Below, one piece after another: positions 43,123-53,476 of a stretch of 64,000 nucleotides of DNA. Each line of letters starts with the position of its first letter. Within the stretch, counting starts at the first letter, position 1. Under the pieces are notes generated by a model. That model worked only from the letters and a program-made list of their open reading frames with translations. It was not told where the DNA came from and made no database searches. The position numbers and the translations under genes were made by a program. Origin of the DNA: Loktanella salsilacus (lineage in GTDB: Bacteria > Pseudomonadota > Alphaproteobacteria > Rhodobacterales > Rhodobacteraceae); NCBI RefSeq assembly GCF_900114485.1, contig NZ_FOTF01000007.1:124001-188000 (forward strand), read 5' to 3'.

Positions 43123-44139
43123 ATGACTGCCCCATTTACCACGCTTAACGATTTTCGTGGCCTTCTTGCCGCTGCACCCCGGGCCGATCAGGTCGCTGTC
43201 GATGGGGCAGCCGCGAGGAACGGCCAGCTGACCAAACCGCCCGGTGCCCTTGGCCGGCTAGAGGATTTGGCCCTGTGGTTGGCCGGGTGGCAGGGCACGG
43301 ACAGACCGCGCATTGTCGCGCCGCAGATCGTGATCTTTGCTGGCAATCATGGCATCTGCGCGCAGGGCGTTTCGGCCTTTCCGGCAGAGGTGACGGCGCA
43401 GATGGTCGGTAACTTCCAAGGCGGCGGCGCGGCCATAAACCAGCTTGCGAAGGCCTGCGGCGCGCGCCTTGATGTCGTGCCGCTGGATTTGGACACCCCG
43501 ACGCAGGATTTTACCCAAGGCCCGGCGATGACCGAGGCAGAGGTTGTCGCAGCCCTAGCCGCTGGGTGGGATGCAGTTGATCCGGCGACGGACCTGCTGG
43601 TCGTGGGCGAAATGGGGATTGGCAATACAACATCGGCGGCGGCGATTGCCCATGCGCTGTATGGCGGCTCTCCGGCCGCATGGACGGGGCGCGGTACGGG
43701 GGTTGATGATGCGGGTCTTGCGCGCAAAACCGATGTTGTCGCGCGCGGGCTTGGTGCCAACCCGGCAGCAGGCACGGATGCGTTGCAGGCGCTGCGCTGC
43801 CTTGGCGGGCGCGAAGTTGCAGCCATGGCGGGGGCCATCGCGCGGGCGCGGGTGGACGGCATTCCGGTGATCCTTGACGGGTTCATCTGCTGCGCGGCTG
43901 CCGCGACACTCGCCGCTGCGGTGCCCGGCGCGCTGGATCATGCGGTTGCGGGTCATCAAAGCGCCGAGGCGGCCCATGCTACTTTGCTCGACCGCTTGGG
44001 CAAGCCGCCGCTGTTGCAGCTGGGCCTGCGCCTTGGCGAAGGGTCGGGGGCTGCGCTGGCGATCAGCATCGTCAAAGCCGCTGCCGCCTGCCATTCGGAT
44101 ATGGCAACCTTTGCCGAAGCGGCCGTCAGCGCAGGCTAG
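43123..44139 (+). CDS. cobT: nicotinate-nucleotide-dimethylbenzimidazole phosphoribosyltransferase
   Basis: CobT makes alpha-ribazole 5'-phosphate for the lower ligand of B12. The 338-residue enzyme has the N-terminal [18 protein letters not shown], the NaMN-binding FAGNHG and [13 protein letters not shown], and C-terminal [12 protein letters not shown], whose Glu is the catalytic base in the Salmonella enzyme. It is divergent from cobS over 67 bp with no room for a cobalamin riboswitch. Its stop overlaps the end of the antiporter gene by 4 nt. Confidence 0.95.
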   Translation: MTAPFTTLNDFRGLLAAAPRADQVAVDGAAARNGQLTKPPGALGRLEDLALWLAGWQGTDRPRIVAPQIVIFAGNHGICAQGVSAFPAEVTAQMVGNFQGGGAAINQLAKACGARLDVVPLDLDTPTQDFTQGPAMTEAEVVAALAAGWDAVDPATDLLVVGEMGIGNTTSAAAIAHALYGGSPAAWTGRGTGVDDAGLARKTDVVARGLGANPAAGTDALQALRCLGGREVAAMAGAIARARVDGIPVILDGFICCAAAATLAAAVPGALDHAVAGHQSAEAAHATLLDRLGKPPLLQLGLRLGEGSGAALAISIVKAAAACHSDMATFAEAAVSAG

Positions 44140-46058
44140 CTATTGCCGCCAGACGAGGTGTCGCCAGGCCGGCGGGGTAAAAGACGCTCTTTTTCTTCTG
44201 TCTCTTGGTTCTGGGCGCGGGCGGCGAGGGCGGTTTCAAGATCGCTGTTCAGCTGCCGCGCGCGGGCGATATAGTCGGGGTTGTCGGCAATCGGCACGCC
44301 CGGCTTCCACAGCTTGGCCAGATCGCGGACCATGTCGCGGTCAGAGTGATAGAACAGCGTTTCCGCCTCGGCGGCTTCGAAGTCCGTAAGGCCAAGGTTT
44401 TCCAGCGCATAGCGGCCTGCCCGCAAGGAACTGTCGAACATTTCGCGCACGATGTCGTCTGCGCCAGCGGCGTAAAGCTCGTAGGTATGCACCCGGTCGC
44501 GGGCGCGGGCGATGATGTGCAGATCGGGGCGCACCTTGCGGGCATAGGCGACAAGGCGTGTTGCCATGTCTTTGTCGTCGATGGCGACCAGCATCACGCG
44601 GGCGTCGTCGATCCCGGCAGCGGCCAGCAGATCGGGGCGGGTGGGGTCACCAAAGAAACCGCGATAGCCGAATTTCCGCATCATCTGAACGGCTGGCAGG
44701 TCATTGTCGATCACAACGGTGGAAAAGCCAGCGGATTGGATCAGCCGGTTCGCCATTTGGCCAAAGCGGCCGATGCCCGCGATGATAACCGCGCCTTGCT
44801 CGTCGACCTCGTCGTGTTCATGCTCTTCGCTGTCATCCATGCGGCGGGACAGCCAGTCGTAGCCGATGAACAGCGCGGGTGTGACCAGCATCGACAGGGC
44901 AATGACCAGCAGCAGCATTTCCGACAGACTGCCGGGCAGCACGCCTTGTTGGTCAGAGAAAGAGATCAGCACGAAGCCAAATTCCCCGGCCTGCGCAAGG
45001 CCAAGGGTGAACAGCCAGCGATCCTTGCCGCGCATCTTGAACAGGAAGGACAGGGCATAAAGCACCGCGCCTTTGATCACGATGATGCCGATGACATAGG
45101 TCGCAACCCGCACGGGCTGCGCCGCGAGCAAGGCAAAGTTAATGCCTGCGCCAACCGTGATAAAGAACAGGCCCAGCAACAGGCCTTTAAACGGCTCAAG
45201 GTCGCTTTCCAGCTCGTGCCGGAATTCAGAGTTCGCCAGCACAACGCCCGCCAAAAAGGTACCAAGCGCAGGTGACAGGCCGACCGTTCCCATCAGCACG
45301 GCGATCGCGGTGACCATCAACAGGGCGAGGGCGGTGTACATCTCCCTCAATTTCGCGTGGTGGATGTAGCGGAACACGGGGCGCGTCAGGTAGACGCCCG
45401 TCAGCACGACGGCGGCAACGGCACCAATGGTCACCAGCGTGACGCCCCAGCCGGGCAGCCCGTCGACAAGGGACAAGGCGGCATGGCTATCTTCGCCAAG
45501 GTTTCGCACCAGCGATCCATCGGGCGCGATACTGAGCTTATTGCCAGCCACCGCCAGCAGCGGCAGCAGTGCCAGCATCGGGATCACGGCAATATCCTGC
45601 GTCAGCAGGACCGAAAAGACAGATCGCCCGCCCCCCGTTTGCATCAGCCCCTTTTCCGACAGGGTCTGCAGTACGATGGCCGTCGACGACAGCGCCATAA
45701 TCAGGCCAATCGCGAGCGAGGTCTGGATCGGATAGCCCAGAAACATGCCTGCGCCGGTGACGATGGCCGTCGTCAGTACGATCTGCAGGCCGCCAAGGCC
45801 GATCAAGCGTCCACGCATATCCCATAGGGCGCGCGGCTCTAGCTCTAGCCCGATCAGGAACAGCATCATCACGACGCCGAACTCGGCAAAGTGTTGGATG
45901 TCCTTCGCCTCTGTCCCGACCAATCCCGTCAGGGGACCGATCACGATACCGGCGGCCAGATAGCCAAGCACGCTGCCAAGACCGAGGCGGGCAGCAAAAG
46001 GCACCGCAATGACAGCGGCGCCTAGATAAATCGTAGCCTGAAGCAGAAATGTTTCCAT
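44136..46058 (-). CDS. CPA2 monovalent cation:proton antiporter (KefB/KefC-like)
   Basis: The 640-residue protein starts at METFLLQ (ATG at 46058); the earlier start adds 15 residues without support. An N-terminal Na+/H+-exchanger-type domain has about 12 helices (residues 1-390) with [11 protein letters not shown] near residue 35. A RCK/TrkA-N nucleotide-binding domain follows ([13 protein letters not shown] near residue 410), then a short acidic tail. By family it exports K+ (or Na+) in exchange for protons. Ligand control (glutathione or nucleotide) cannot be read. It is downstream of the 947-residue ORF. Confidence 0.88.
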   Translation of the reverse strand: METFLLQATIYLGAAVIAVPFAARLGLGSVLGYLAAGIVIGPLTGLVGTEAKDIQHFAEFGVVMMLFLIGLELEPRALWDMRGRLIGLGGLQIVLTTAIVTGAGMFLGYPIQTSLAIGLIMALSSTAIVLQTLSEKGLMQTGGGRSVFSVLLTQDIAVIPMLALLPLLAVAGNKLSIAPDGSLVRNLGEDSHAALSLVDGLPGWGVTLVTIGAVAAVVLTGVYLTRPVFRYIHHAKLREMYTALALLMVTAIAVLMGTVGLSPALGTFLAGVVLANSEFRHELESDLEPFKGLLLGLFFITVGAGINFALLAAQPVRVATYVIGIIVIKGAVLYALSFLFKMRGKDRWLFTLGLAQAGEFGFVLISFSDQQGVLPGSLSEMLLLVIALSMLVTPALFIGYDWLSRRMDDSEEHEHDEVDEQGAVIIAGIGRFGQMANRLIQSAGFSTVVIDNDLPAVQMMRKFGYRGFFGDPTRPDLLAAAGIDDARVMLVAIDDKDMATRLVAYARKVRPDLHIIARARDRVHTYELYAAGADDIVREMFDSSLRAGRYALENLGLTDFEAAEAETLFYHSDRDMVRDLAKLWKPGVPIADNPDYIARARQLNSDLETALAARAQNQETEEKERLLPRRPGDTSSGGNS

Positions 46059-46147
46059 GTGCCTGTCATACAAGGCGCTTGGCGTTACGCAATGGTGGTG
46101 CAATCACGGAAGGTTTCGAAGCCGTCACAAATGTGCGGCAAACGCCT

Positions 46148-48990
46148 TAGCCGGGCAGCACGAGGGCGTAGGTCTTTCCGCGTTTAACGAAGTTCAGCGC
46201 GGTATCGCCAATCGCCGTGACTTGGCCGCCATCAAGGGCGCTGCCAACTTCGACCTTAACAAAGCGGCCATTGCCCAGACGCACCAGCGCGCGGCGGGCG
46301 TTGGGTTTGCCGTAGACACCGACAAGGTTCATCTGGCGCAGGTTCATCGCATTGTCGACGGTCGCCGCTTGCGCCACGCCGCCGGGGACATTGCCGCTGG
46401 GGGCGACGATTGTGGGCGGGGCTGGCGTTGCGGCGACGGCTGCGGTGCGGGTTGGTGCTGGGGCGGCGGCCACGGGCGGCGGCGCTGCGGCTTGGCGCGA
46501 GCGGGCCACAACCTGCGCAAAATTATTGGGGCGTGCGTCGGGACGGCGGGCGACGCTGACAGCAAGCGCTGTGCGATTGCTAAACGATGACGCTGGGGCG
46601 GCGGCGGCGATGGCGGCGGCAACAGCGTTAATATCGGCGGTGACGATGGCACCGGGAAGGGGCTGCGGCTCTTCCGGTGCGGCTTCGACCTCTGGTGCAA
46701 GATCAGAGGGACGCAGAACAGGACGAGAGCCGGTATAGGCGGCGATGACGGCTTCAGCTTCGGTTGGGGTGGCGGCGGTGGCGATCAAGCCGCCGGGCCG
46801 CAGGCGCGGACGCACCCCAGTATAGGGAAGCGAAACAGGCAAGGTGGGCGCCTCTGCCACGTCGGTGGTCGGCAAAGTCAGCGCCGCCGCATCACCGGGC
46901 CGCAGCACCGGGCGCAGGGGCGGTGGCCCGGCGACGAAGGCAGGGCTGCCTGTCGCGGGCGCTGCTTCCGGCTCTGGCGCATCGGTCGGGACGGCAGCCG
47001 CAGCGGCCTCTGCCAGATCATCAGGTCGCACCACCGGATCCACCGGGGCGGTCGCCACACGCGGGGTGCCGGGGCGCAGGACCGGGCGCAGATCCGGCGC
47101 GCCTGCGATCACCAACGCGCCTTGCGGCGTCACGACCCCTTCTGGCGTGGCGGCGATATTGCCGCGCGCATCGCGGGCAAACACAACGCCCGCTGCGGGC
47201 GGCACTGGCTGGTCTGCGATCACGGCGTCGGGGGCAGCGGCGTCTTGGCCGGGCATGTCCGGCTGGTCCAGCGCCTGCGGTACATCGACGGTGGCGACCG
47301 GATCGACCCCTTCCAGCGCTGTGCTGCTGGGCGTTGCGGCAATGCGGGGCGCGCGTTGATAGACGCCGGTCGCGGCATAGATGCGGTCCGCTTCGTCAGG
47401 GGACAACACCCGCCCGGCGGGGGCGCGCACGATGGGCGCTGGGGGCACTACGGCCGCCATATCTTGTGGCACAATGGCAGAGGGGGCGGGTTCCGCCGCT
47501 TGCGCGACCTCGGCCGTAGGGGCGTCAGTTTCCTCTGCGGTGGCGACAGGTGTCTGAGGCGCGACATCTGTTTGCGGCGCAGGTTCGCCTTGCGCCAAAT
47601 CAGCGGCAAGCGTGTCGTCGAAGGAAGGCTCTTGTGTCGCGGCTGCGATTTGCGGTTCGGCATCCGCGCCGGTGAACCAGCTTGTCACGGTGCCGCTTGG
47701 CAACGTCAGGGACCACAATCCCACCAGCAGCATTACCAAGAGCAAGATTGCAGTCAGGATCAACCCGAGGAAGCGCGTTTTGCCGCGTTCCTTGACGCGT
47801 CCCTTTGCAGGCTGCGGTGCGGCCTGCGCCTGCGCTGCAGGGCGGTCGTCGATGATCTGCACGCCGGACTGGGCCGCGATGGCGGCTGCAAGTGCGGACA
47901 CCGGCTCTTTTGCACGCCCATTGGCGGCCACGGGGGCGGGGGGTTCTTTGCGGCGGGTGAACAACGGCTCTTGCGCGGGTGCGGCTAGGGGGGCGGCGGT
48001 CACGCCATCGGGCATGGCTGTGGCTTTGATTGCAGGCGCGGTGCCTGTTACCGGCTGGGCGATACGCGGGGGGGGCGATGCGGTGCTCGTGCTCTGTGCC
48101 AAGGCTGCTTCGCTTGGCGCGCGGCGTGCGGCCAAAGCTGTCGCGATTGCATTGTCGGCAGGTTGGGCTGATAGCGTGGACCGTTTGGCTGCGTCGATCG
48201 TCGGTGCCGCGATTTTACTGCGGGATGCAAAAACTGGTGCGTCGCCTGGCTCGATCGGGTCCGGTACGGCAGCGGGCTGATCTGCCTCTGGCGGCGGCGC
48301 AGATGCCTCTGCGGTTTGGGGCGCGGTGTCTTGGTCTGGCAACGCGTCGCTGACCGGCATGGGCGCATCGGACTGCGCGGCTGCTTCAGGCGCAGGATCA
48401 GGCTCGATTTCAGGTTCAGGCGCGGGCGCGGCGTCAGGCTCAGCCGCAGGTGCGGATTTTGGCAAATCGACGACGCCGGTTTGGACGACAGGCTTATCGG
48501 CCCGGGTCAGGTCCATAGTGCGCCCGGCGGGCAGGGCGCCAAAGAACACCTCTGCGTCAAAGGTGCCCGGTTCGGGTAGGGCGGCGCAGGCGACGGGATT
48601 GAACAGATTGTCCGTGGCAAAGGCCGTCGCCTCGACCAGCGTTTCTTGGGCGACAGCGGCGATATAGGTGCTGCCATTCGCGCGCACCGTATCAATGACC
48701 AGTTCATTCAGCGCATAGGGCGTTTCGCCGTCCAGCGCGTGGTGCACATCGTCCGCGGTCGTGTCTTCGCCCTGCAAAGTCATGTAGCGGATTTGATCGC
48801 TTGGGATCACCAGCTTTGTGCGCATGCCAGAAGGGTCCAGCGCAAGCGCTTGGTCCCGCAAAACTGACAGGGCCGCAGGTAGGTCGGCTGTCTCAAGCGG
48901 CACCTCGCCCACAAGGTGCCAGCCATCTGGCACCTGTTGCAGAAGGGCGATACCGTCGAATGAAAGCGAGAGTGCGAAATTAGGTGTCAT
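46148..48990 (-). CDS. large single-pass Rhodobacterales protein with RP-x-LRP repeats
   Basis: The 947-residue protein starts at MTPNFALSL. The N-terminal ~160 residues resemble PilM/GspL-type cytoplasmic domains (VIPSDQIRYMTLQGED, ALDGETPYAL). A long Ala/Pro-rich spacer follows. One membrane helix lies near residues 403-430. The periplasmic part carries at least four copies of an RP-V/R-LRP motif (about 627-767). The last ~75 residues form a conserved domain (NLVGVYGKPNARRALVRLGN, then KVEVGSALDGGQVTAIGD) like the PilP/GspC homology region. It may be an envelope-spanning scaffold. No function is established. Confidence 0.7.
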
Positions 48991-49135
48991 CGATTGGCCA
49001 TACGTCCGTGCGCAATACAAGAAATGTTCGGTATTCTTATGCGCAGGCTAACGCAGAACCGGGCCGGGGCCAAGGCGTTCGACACGGCGTTGGCGCTCGC
49101 TCGCTTGTGGTAAACCATTTGGAAAGAATAGAGCC

Positions 49136-49825
49136 ATGATTAAGACATTACAGATCGCAAGCCTGCTGCTGTGCAGTGCAGCAATCCCGGCTGCGGCGCA
49201 GGACGCCGGGCTGACGGTAACGGGGACCGGCCAAGTCATGGCCAGCCCCGATATGGCCAGCCTGTCGCTGGGCGTTCTGGCGCAGGCCCCGACAGCGGCG
49301 CAGGCCGTGCGCGACATGAGCGCGGATATGGACAAGGTCATGGCCAGCCTGACCGCTGCCGGGATCGCGCCCGAGGATATCCAAACCAGCGGTCTGCGCG
49401 TTGATGTGCAGCAAAGTTATGACGAGGCGACACAGTCGTCGCGCATTACCGGCTATGTCGCGGCCACAGATGTCAGCGTGCAAGTGCTTGATTTGTCCCA
49501 ATTGGGGCAGACGCTCGACGCCGTGGTCCAAGAGGGCGCGAACCAGATGAACGGCCTGACCTTCGATTTGCAGGACCGCAAGCCCGCCTTAGACGACGCG
49601 CGCCGCGCCGCAGTCGCCGACGCGATGGATAAGGCTGAGCTTTACGCGCAGGCGGCTGGCGTAGCCTTGGGTCCCGTGCAGTCGCTGACCGAAGGCGGCG
49701 CATCTGGCGGCGCGCCGCAGCCATATATGCGCATGGCGATGGACAGCGCCGAAAAGGTGCCCGTGGCGGCTGGCCAAATCACGATCAGCGCCGATGTCAC
49801 TGTGACTTGGGGCTTTGGCGAATAA
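49136..49825 (+). CDS. periplasmic SIMPL-domain (DUF541) protein
   Basis: The 229-residue protein has a signal peptide cleaved near AIPAAA-QD. The SIMPL fold follows: LTVTGTGQVMASPDMASLSLGV, QTSGLRVDVQQSYDE, ITGYVAATDVSV and a helical RRAAVADAMDKAELYAQAAG segment. SIMPL/YggE-type proteins occur in the periplasm and are linked to oxidative stress, without a known reaction. It is divergent from the 947-residue ORF. A terminator follows. Confidence 0.88.
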   Translation: MIKTLQIASLLLCSAAIPAAAQDAGLTVTGTGQVMASPDMASLSLGVLAQAPTAAQAVRDMSADMDKVMASLTAAGIAPEDIQTSGLRVDVQQSYDEATQSSRITGYVAATDVSVQVLDLSQLGQTLDAVVQEGANQMNGLTFDLQDRKPALDDARRAAVADAMDKAELYAQAAGVALGPVQSLTEGGASGGAPQPYMRMAMDSAEKVPVAAGQITISADVTVTWGFGE

Positions 49826-49831
49826 TTAATG

Positions 49832-49863
49832 TGGGCGGGGCCGAAACCCCGCCCATTGTTTTT
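49832..49863. terminator. terminator between the SIMPL gene and metY
   Basis: TGGGCGGGG (49832-49840) pairs with CCCCGCCCA (49847-49855), followed by TTGTTTTTT on the plus strand. It ends at the metY stop and probably limits both genes. Confidence 0.8.
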
Positions 49864-51154
49864 AGGCCGTCGCTTTTGACAGCGCCTGATCCAGATCCAT
49901 AATCAGATCGTCCGCATCCTCGATCCCGATGGACACACGCACGATTTCCGGTGCTGCACCTGCCGCGCGCTGCTGGTTTTCGTCCAACTGGCGGTGGGTG
50001 GTGGACGCCGGGTGAATGATCAAGCTGCGCGTATCGCCAAGGTTCGCCACGTGGCTAAAGATCTCGAGGTTGTCGATCAGCTTGATGCAGGCCTCATAGC
50101 CGCCCTTGACCGCAAAGGTGAACAAGCCGCCCGCGCCTTTGGGACAGACTTTTTCGACGCGGTCAAAGTACTTGCTGCTCTTCAAACCAGCATAGGTGAC
50201 ATAGTCGACGCGGGGGTCGTCCTCTAGCCACTTGGCAATCTTTTGCGCGTTCTGCACATGGCGTTCCATACGCAGGGACAGCGTTTCAATCCCCATCAGG
50301 GTATAGTGGGCGCCCTGCGGGTTCATGGTCATGCCCAGATCGCGCAGACCAATAGCGATCCCGTGAAAGGTGAAGGCTAGCGGGCCAAAGGTCTCGGCGA
50401 ACTTAAGGCCGTGATACGCAGGCTCGGGCTCTGACAGGGACGGGAATTTGCCCGAGGCGGCCCAGTCAAATTTGCCCGAATCCACAACGCAGCCACCGGT
50501 GACAGTGCCGTTACCCGTCAGGTATTTCGTGGTGGAATGAACGACCAGTGTCGCGCCAAGCTCGATCGGGCGGCACAGATATGGCGTGGCTGTGGTGTTG
50601 TCGATGATCAGGGGAATGCCTGCGTCATCGGCAATATCGGCAATCGCGCGCACGTCCATGATATAGCCGCCGGGGTTGGCAATCGCCTCGCCAAAGATCG
50701 CCTGCGTGTCGTCATTGATCGCGGCCTTCACCGCGTCCAGATCGTCAAAGTCGACAAAGGTCGCGGACCAGCCGAAACGCTTGATCGTCTGGGTGAACTG
50801 CGTGACCGTGCCGCCATAAAGCCGCGTGCTGGCGACGATGTTCTTGCCCGGTGCCATCAGCGGAAACAGCGCCATCAATTGCGCCGCATGACCAGACGAA
50901 CAGCACACACCGCCTGCGCCGCCTTCAAGTGTCGCGATCCGTTCCTGCAGCGCTGCGACCGTGGGGTTGGTCAGGCGCGAATAGATATAGCCGACCTCTT
51001 GCAGGTTAAACAGCGCCGCCGCGTGGTCCGCATCGCGGAACACATAGGCCGTCGTTTGATAGATCGGCACCTGCCGCGCACCCGTGGCCGGGTCGGGGCG
51101 TGCACCCGCGTGAATCTGTAGCGTATCAAAACCGTAGGTAGGTTCGCCGGACAT
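49862..51154 (-). CDS. metY: O-acetylhomoserine sulfhydrylase
   Basis: MetY makes homocysteine from O-acetylhomoserine and sulfide with PLP. The ATG at 51154 has GGGAGAG upstream and gives 430 residues. Conserved blocks are YSRLTNPTVAALQERIATLEGG, the PLP-lysine region VVHSTTKYLTGNGT (Lys near residue 208) and the C-terminal HPASTTHRQL. The length and GGYIMDVRAIADIA-type segments suit MetY more than MetB/MetC. No riboswitch fits the 76-bp gap to the divergent VOC gene. Confidence 0.94.
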   Translation of the reverse strand: MSGEPTYGFDTLQIHAGARPDPATGARQVPIYQTTAYVFRDADHAAALFNLQEVGYIYSRLTNPTVAALQERIATLEGGAGGVCCSSGHAAQLMALFPLMAPGKNIVASTRLYGGTVTQFTQTIKRFGWSATFVDFDDLDAVKAAINDDTQAIFGEAIANPGGYIMDVRAIADIADDAGIPLIIDNTTATPYLCRPIELGATLVVHSTTKYLTGNGTVTGGCVVDSGKFDWAASGKFPSLSEPEPAYHGLKFAETFGPLAFTFHGIAIGLRDLGMTMNPQGAHYTLMGIETLSLRMERHVQNAQKIAKWLEDDPRVDYVTYAGLKSSKYFDRVEKVCPKGAGGLFTFAVKGGYEACIKLIDNLEIFSHVANLGDTRSLIIHPASTTHRQLDENQQRAAGAAPEIVRVSIGIEDADDLIMDLDQALSKATA

Positions 51155-51230
51155 GTCTCTCTCCCTTTGCAATGCGTTGCGACAGGTTTAGGAGGTTTCA
51201 ACCCACCACTCAACGACCAAGGAGCCGCCA

Positions 51231-51644
51231 ATGCCTTACCCGTTCCATTTTGCCTATCATGTCAGCGATCTGGACGAAGCACGGGACTTCTATACCGGCG
51301 CGCTTGGCGCGGTTGAGGGGCGCTCGACGGACACTTGGGTCGATTTCGATTTCTACGGTCACCAATTATCGCTGCATCTGGGCGCGCCTTTCGCCAATGC
51401 CGCAACGGGCAAGGTCGGCGGTCACATGGTCCCAATGCCGCACTTTGGCATCATCCTGCCGCTGGACGAATGGAACAAGCTCGCAGGCCGGCTAGAAGAG
51501 CGCCAGACCGATTTCATTCTCGCCCCCTCTGTCCGCTTTAAGGGCGAGCCGGGCGAGCAATGGACAATGTTCTTCCGCGACCCCTCGGGTAATCCCATCG
51601 AAGTTAAAGGCCTTGCACCCGACTCGGATATCTTCGCCAAATAG
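51231..51644 (+). CDS. VOC-family (glyoxalase/dioxygenase-fold) protein
   Basis: The 137-residue protein has two beta-alpha-beta-beta-beta units. HFAYHVSDLDEARDFYTGALG starts the first, and TMFFRDPSGNPIEVKG closes the second with the usual metal-ligand Glu. The N-terminal His (HVSD) may be another ligand. Family members include glyoxalases, fosfomycin-resistance proteins and dioxygenases, so the reaction is unknown. It is divergent from metY and ends at repeat copy 4. Confidence 0.85.
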   Translation: MPYPFHFAYHVSDLDEARDFYTGALGAVEGRSTDTWVDFDFYGHQLSLHLGAPFANAATGKVGGHMVPMPHFGIILPLDEWNKLAGRLEERQTDFILAPSVRFKGEPGEQWTMFFRDPSGNPIEVKGLAPDSDIFAK

Positions 51645-51657
51645 CGCCGCGCCCCCC

Positions 51658-51701
51658 TTCTTCTGGTCAAAAATACCTCGGGGTTTGGGGCAGCGCCCCA
51701 A
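51658..51701 (-). repeat. interspersed repeat copy 4 (reverse orientation)
   Basis: Read on the minus strand, TTGGGGC-GCT-GCCCCAA is followed by CCCC and GAGGTATTTTTGACCAGAAG. It sits between the VOC gene and the convergent 333-residue ORF, in the opposite orientation to copies 1-3. Confidence 0.85.
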
Positions 51702-51703
51702 GA

Positions 51704-51728
51704 TCCGATTTTTCGCCGAAAAATCGGA
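51704..51728. terminator. AT-rich hairpin next to repeat copy 4
   Basis: TCCGATTTTTC and GAAAAATCGGA form a perfect 11-bp stem with a three-base loop, just beyond repeat copy 4 and before the 333-residue ORF stop. It may end transcription from either side. Confidence 0.5.
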
Positions 51729-51750
51729 ACCCTCTGTTTTCGCACAATTC

Positions 51751-52752
51751 CTAGCGGATCCAAAATCCCTTGGCTTTGATCTGATTGCGGATCTGTTGTT
51801 CGCGCTTTGGCAAATCATTGCGGTCGAACATCGCGCGCACTTTTTGGCCACGGCCCTGATAGATCATCCGCTTGTAGGCATCATACCCCTTCAGCAGTTT
51901 CTTGATCTTATTGGGGGCGGTGACGGCCTCCATCACCTGCACGGCGCGGTCGCTTTCGCGGGCATAGAACAGCGGCAGAATGCGGTAGTGGCAGGTCACA
52001 TCGCCGTCGAGCCCGTCTAGCTCTGGCCCTGGTCGGCCGCCACCAAAGCTGTGGATCACCAGCGGCAGGACGATCTGGTCCAGCCATGGGTGAAGCGATT
52101 GGATCACCAGTTCCTCTGGCGCGTCGTCGCGCACGGTTTTGGCGTAGTCCAAAAACCGCTGGCCAAAGGCCGCCGGGTCCGCGCCAAAGAACCAACCGGC
52201 GTTGAAATACAGATACCGCTGCCAGTAATCATCCGGGTGCGACAGATCGAGGCTGGATGCGAAATCCAGCCCGAAGCGGTCGTAAAGCGACTTCCAAACC
52301 GCGGTGTAGCCCGGCCAATACAGCTCTTCTTGGGGCCAAGTGCCTTCGCGGCGCATGGACGCGGCGGGGCGGTTGAAATCTAGGGGCAGCTCCGACAGCT
52401 CTCCGGTGATCAGGGTGTCGGTGTCAAAGAACATGAACGGCTCGCCCGCAGGCAGGGCAGCCAGACCTTCAATCTTGTTGCCATAAGGATAGCTGCTGCC
52501 AAAAACATGGCTGTCAAAGGGCACGACCTGCGCGCCCATCTCAAGCAGCGCGTCGCGGATGTCTTGGCTCATGCGCGGGTCGTGATCCCACAGCGGGCCG
52601 GGCTGGGGTTCGACGACGAAAACCCCGCCTGAAAACTGCGGTGACATCTCGCGCAGCGACGCGACAAAGACCAAGGCCTCGTACTGCAGGCGCCCGCCTT
52701 GGCCCACGATCATGATGTTGAAGGGCTGCTGGCCCGCTTGCATCTTTGCCAT
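51751..52752 (-). CDS. orphan GT-A-like protein with a DxD motif
   Basis: The 333-residue soluble protein has a strand-helix start (FNIMIVGQGGRLQYEALVFVASLRE) and a central MFFDTDTLITGEL, where F-D-T-D resembles the DxD metal-nucleotide motif of GT-A glycosyltransferases. YFNAGWFFGADP resembles a donor/acceptor loop. No signal peptide or membrane helix is seen. I recognise no named family, and the enzyme role is inference. It stands alone between repeat copy 4 and a divergent ORF. Confidence 0.6.
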   Translation of the reverse strand: MAKMQAGQQPFNIMIVGQGGRLQYEALVFVASLREMSPQFSGGVFVVEPQPGPLWDHDPRMSQDIRDALLEMGAQVVPFDSHVFGSSYPYGNKIEGLAALPAGEPFMFFDTDTLITGELSELPLDFNRPAASMRREGTWPQEELYWPGYTAVWKSLYDRFGLDFASSLDLSHPDDYWQRYLYFNAGWFFGADPAAFGQRFLDYAKTVRDDAPEELVIQSLHPWLDQIVLPLVIHSFGGGRPGPELDGLDGDVTCHYRILPLFYARESDRAVQVMEAVTAPNKIKKLLKGYDAYKRMIYQGRGQKVRAMFDRNDLPKREQQIRNQIKAKGFWIR

Positions 52753-52928
52753 GGTCTATGCGTCCTGTTTGGCCTTTCGGCGGACCATAACGGCTGCAAG
52801 GCAGGCTGACCAGACGCGAACAGGACTGGATTAAGATGGGGCAGAACACTTTCGCAGGCGCGTGCGCATTTCTGCCCCTCACATTCGCGGCCAGATCGCT
52901 TATGGCTGCTGTAACCTATGGAGGGTGA

Positions 52929-53465
52929 ATGATGGCCTCGTCCAAGAACGTTGTCGAACTGGTTGCCGTATCGCGCGCGAATGCGCAGGCGGCGCAGGAT
53001 ACGATTGGTGAAATTTTGCGCACGGCGGGCGGCGCTGATGTCACCGGCGATCAGGCCGAGGCGCTGCGCGCTGCGACCGTCGCGCTAGAACTGGAAGCGA
53101 TTGATATCTACACCGCCTTTGAAGCGCGGATGCAGCACCATTTCAAACGCGGACCGTTTTCGCGCAAGCTGCAGGCATTGCTGATTGAAAGCGGCAAGGC
53201 TGATTTGGCGGACCGGATTTACCAGTATTATCTGGCAGTGAACGTGCTGAAACATGGCAAGGGCGACAGCTACCGCGCGCTTGTGAAAGACCCGTCGCCT
53301 TTGGTCGTGCTGCGGCCTGCGCCGGACGCGGCGTTGTCAGAGGTTGAGGCTGAGGCTGAGGGCGCGGATCGCCCCGCCGGATTGGTGGATGTGACAGATC
53401 CCGGTTTCTTTGCCGGGCTGACCGATGCCATCTTGCAGGCGGCTGCGTTTCTTAAAAAGCGGTAA
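52929..53465 (+). CDS. hypothetical helical protein, 178 residues
   Basis: I do not recognise this protein. It is largely helical, with Ala/Glu/Leu-rich stretches, a basic segment ARMQHHFKRGPFSRKLQALL near residue 63 and a conserved-looking YYLAVNVLKHGKGDSYRALV near residue 98. A low-complexity acidic linker (EVEAEAEGAD) precedes the C-terminal helix. It has no signal peptide or membrane helix. The start may be the second ATG at 52932. It converges with rbsR. Confidence 0.6.
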   Translation: MMASSKNVVELVAVSRANAQAAQDTIGEILRTAGGADVTGDQAEALRAATVALELEAIDIYTAFEARMQHHFKRGPFSRKLQALLIESGKADLADRIYQYYLAVNVLKHGKGDSYRALVKDPSPLVVLRPAPDAALSEVEAEAEGADRPAGLVDVTDPGFFAGLTDAILQAAAFLKKR

Positions 53466-53476
53466 GCGCGGCGGGC

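Noticed and set aside
44205-45275. 356-residue plus-strand open frame
   Set aside because: It is the complement of the CPA2 antiporter's RCK domain and helices; it lacks hydrophobic pattern and ribosome site.
46690-47110. Tandem GC-rich repeats resembling a repeat array or CRISPR
   Set aside because: The units are unequal and in frame with the RP-x-LRP codons of the 947-residue ORF; there are no equal spacers or cas genes.
51155-51230. SAM-II riboswitch before metY
   Set aside because: The gap is 76 bp and divergent; no matching pseudoknot arms were found.
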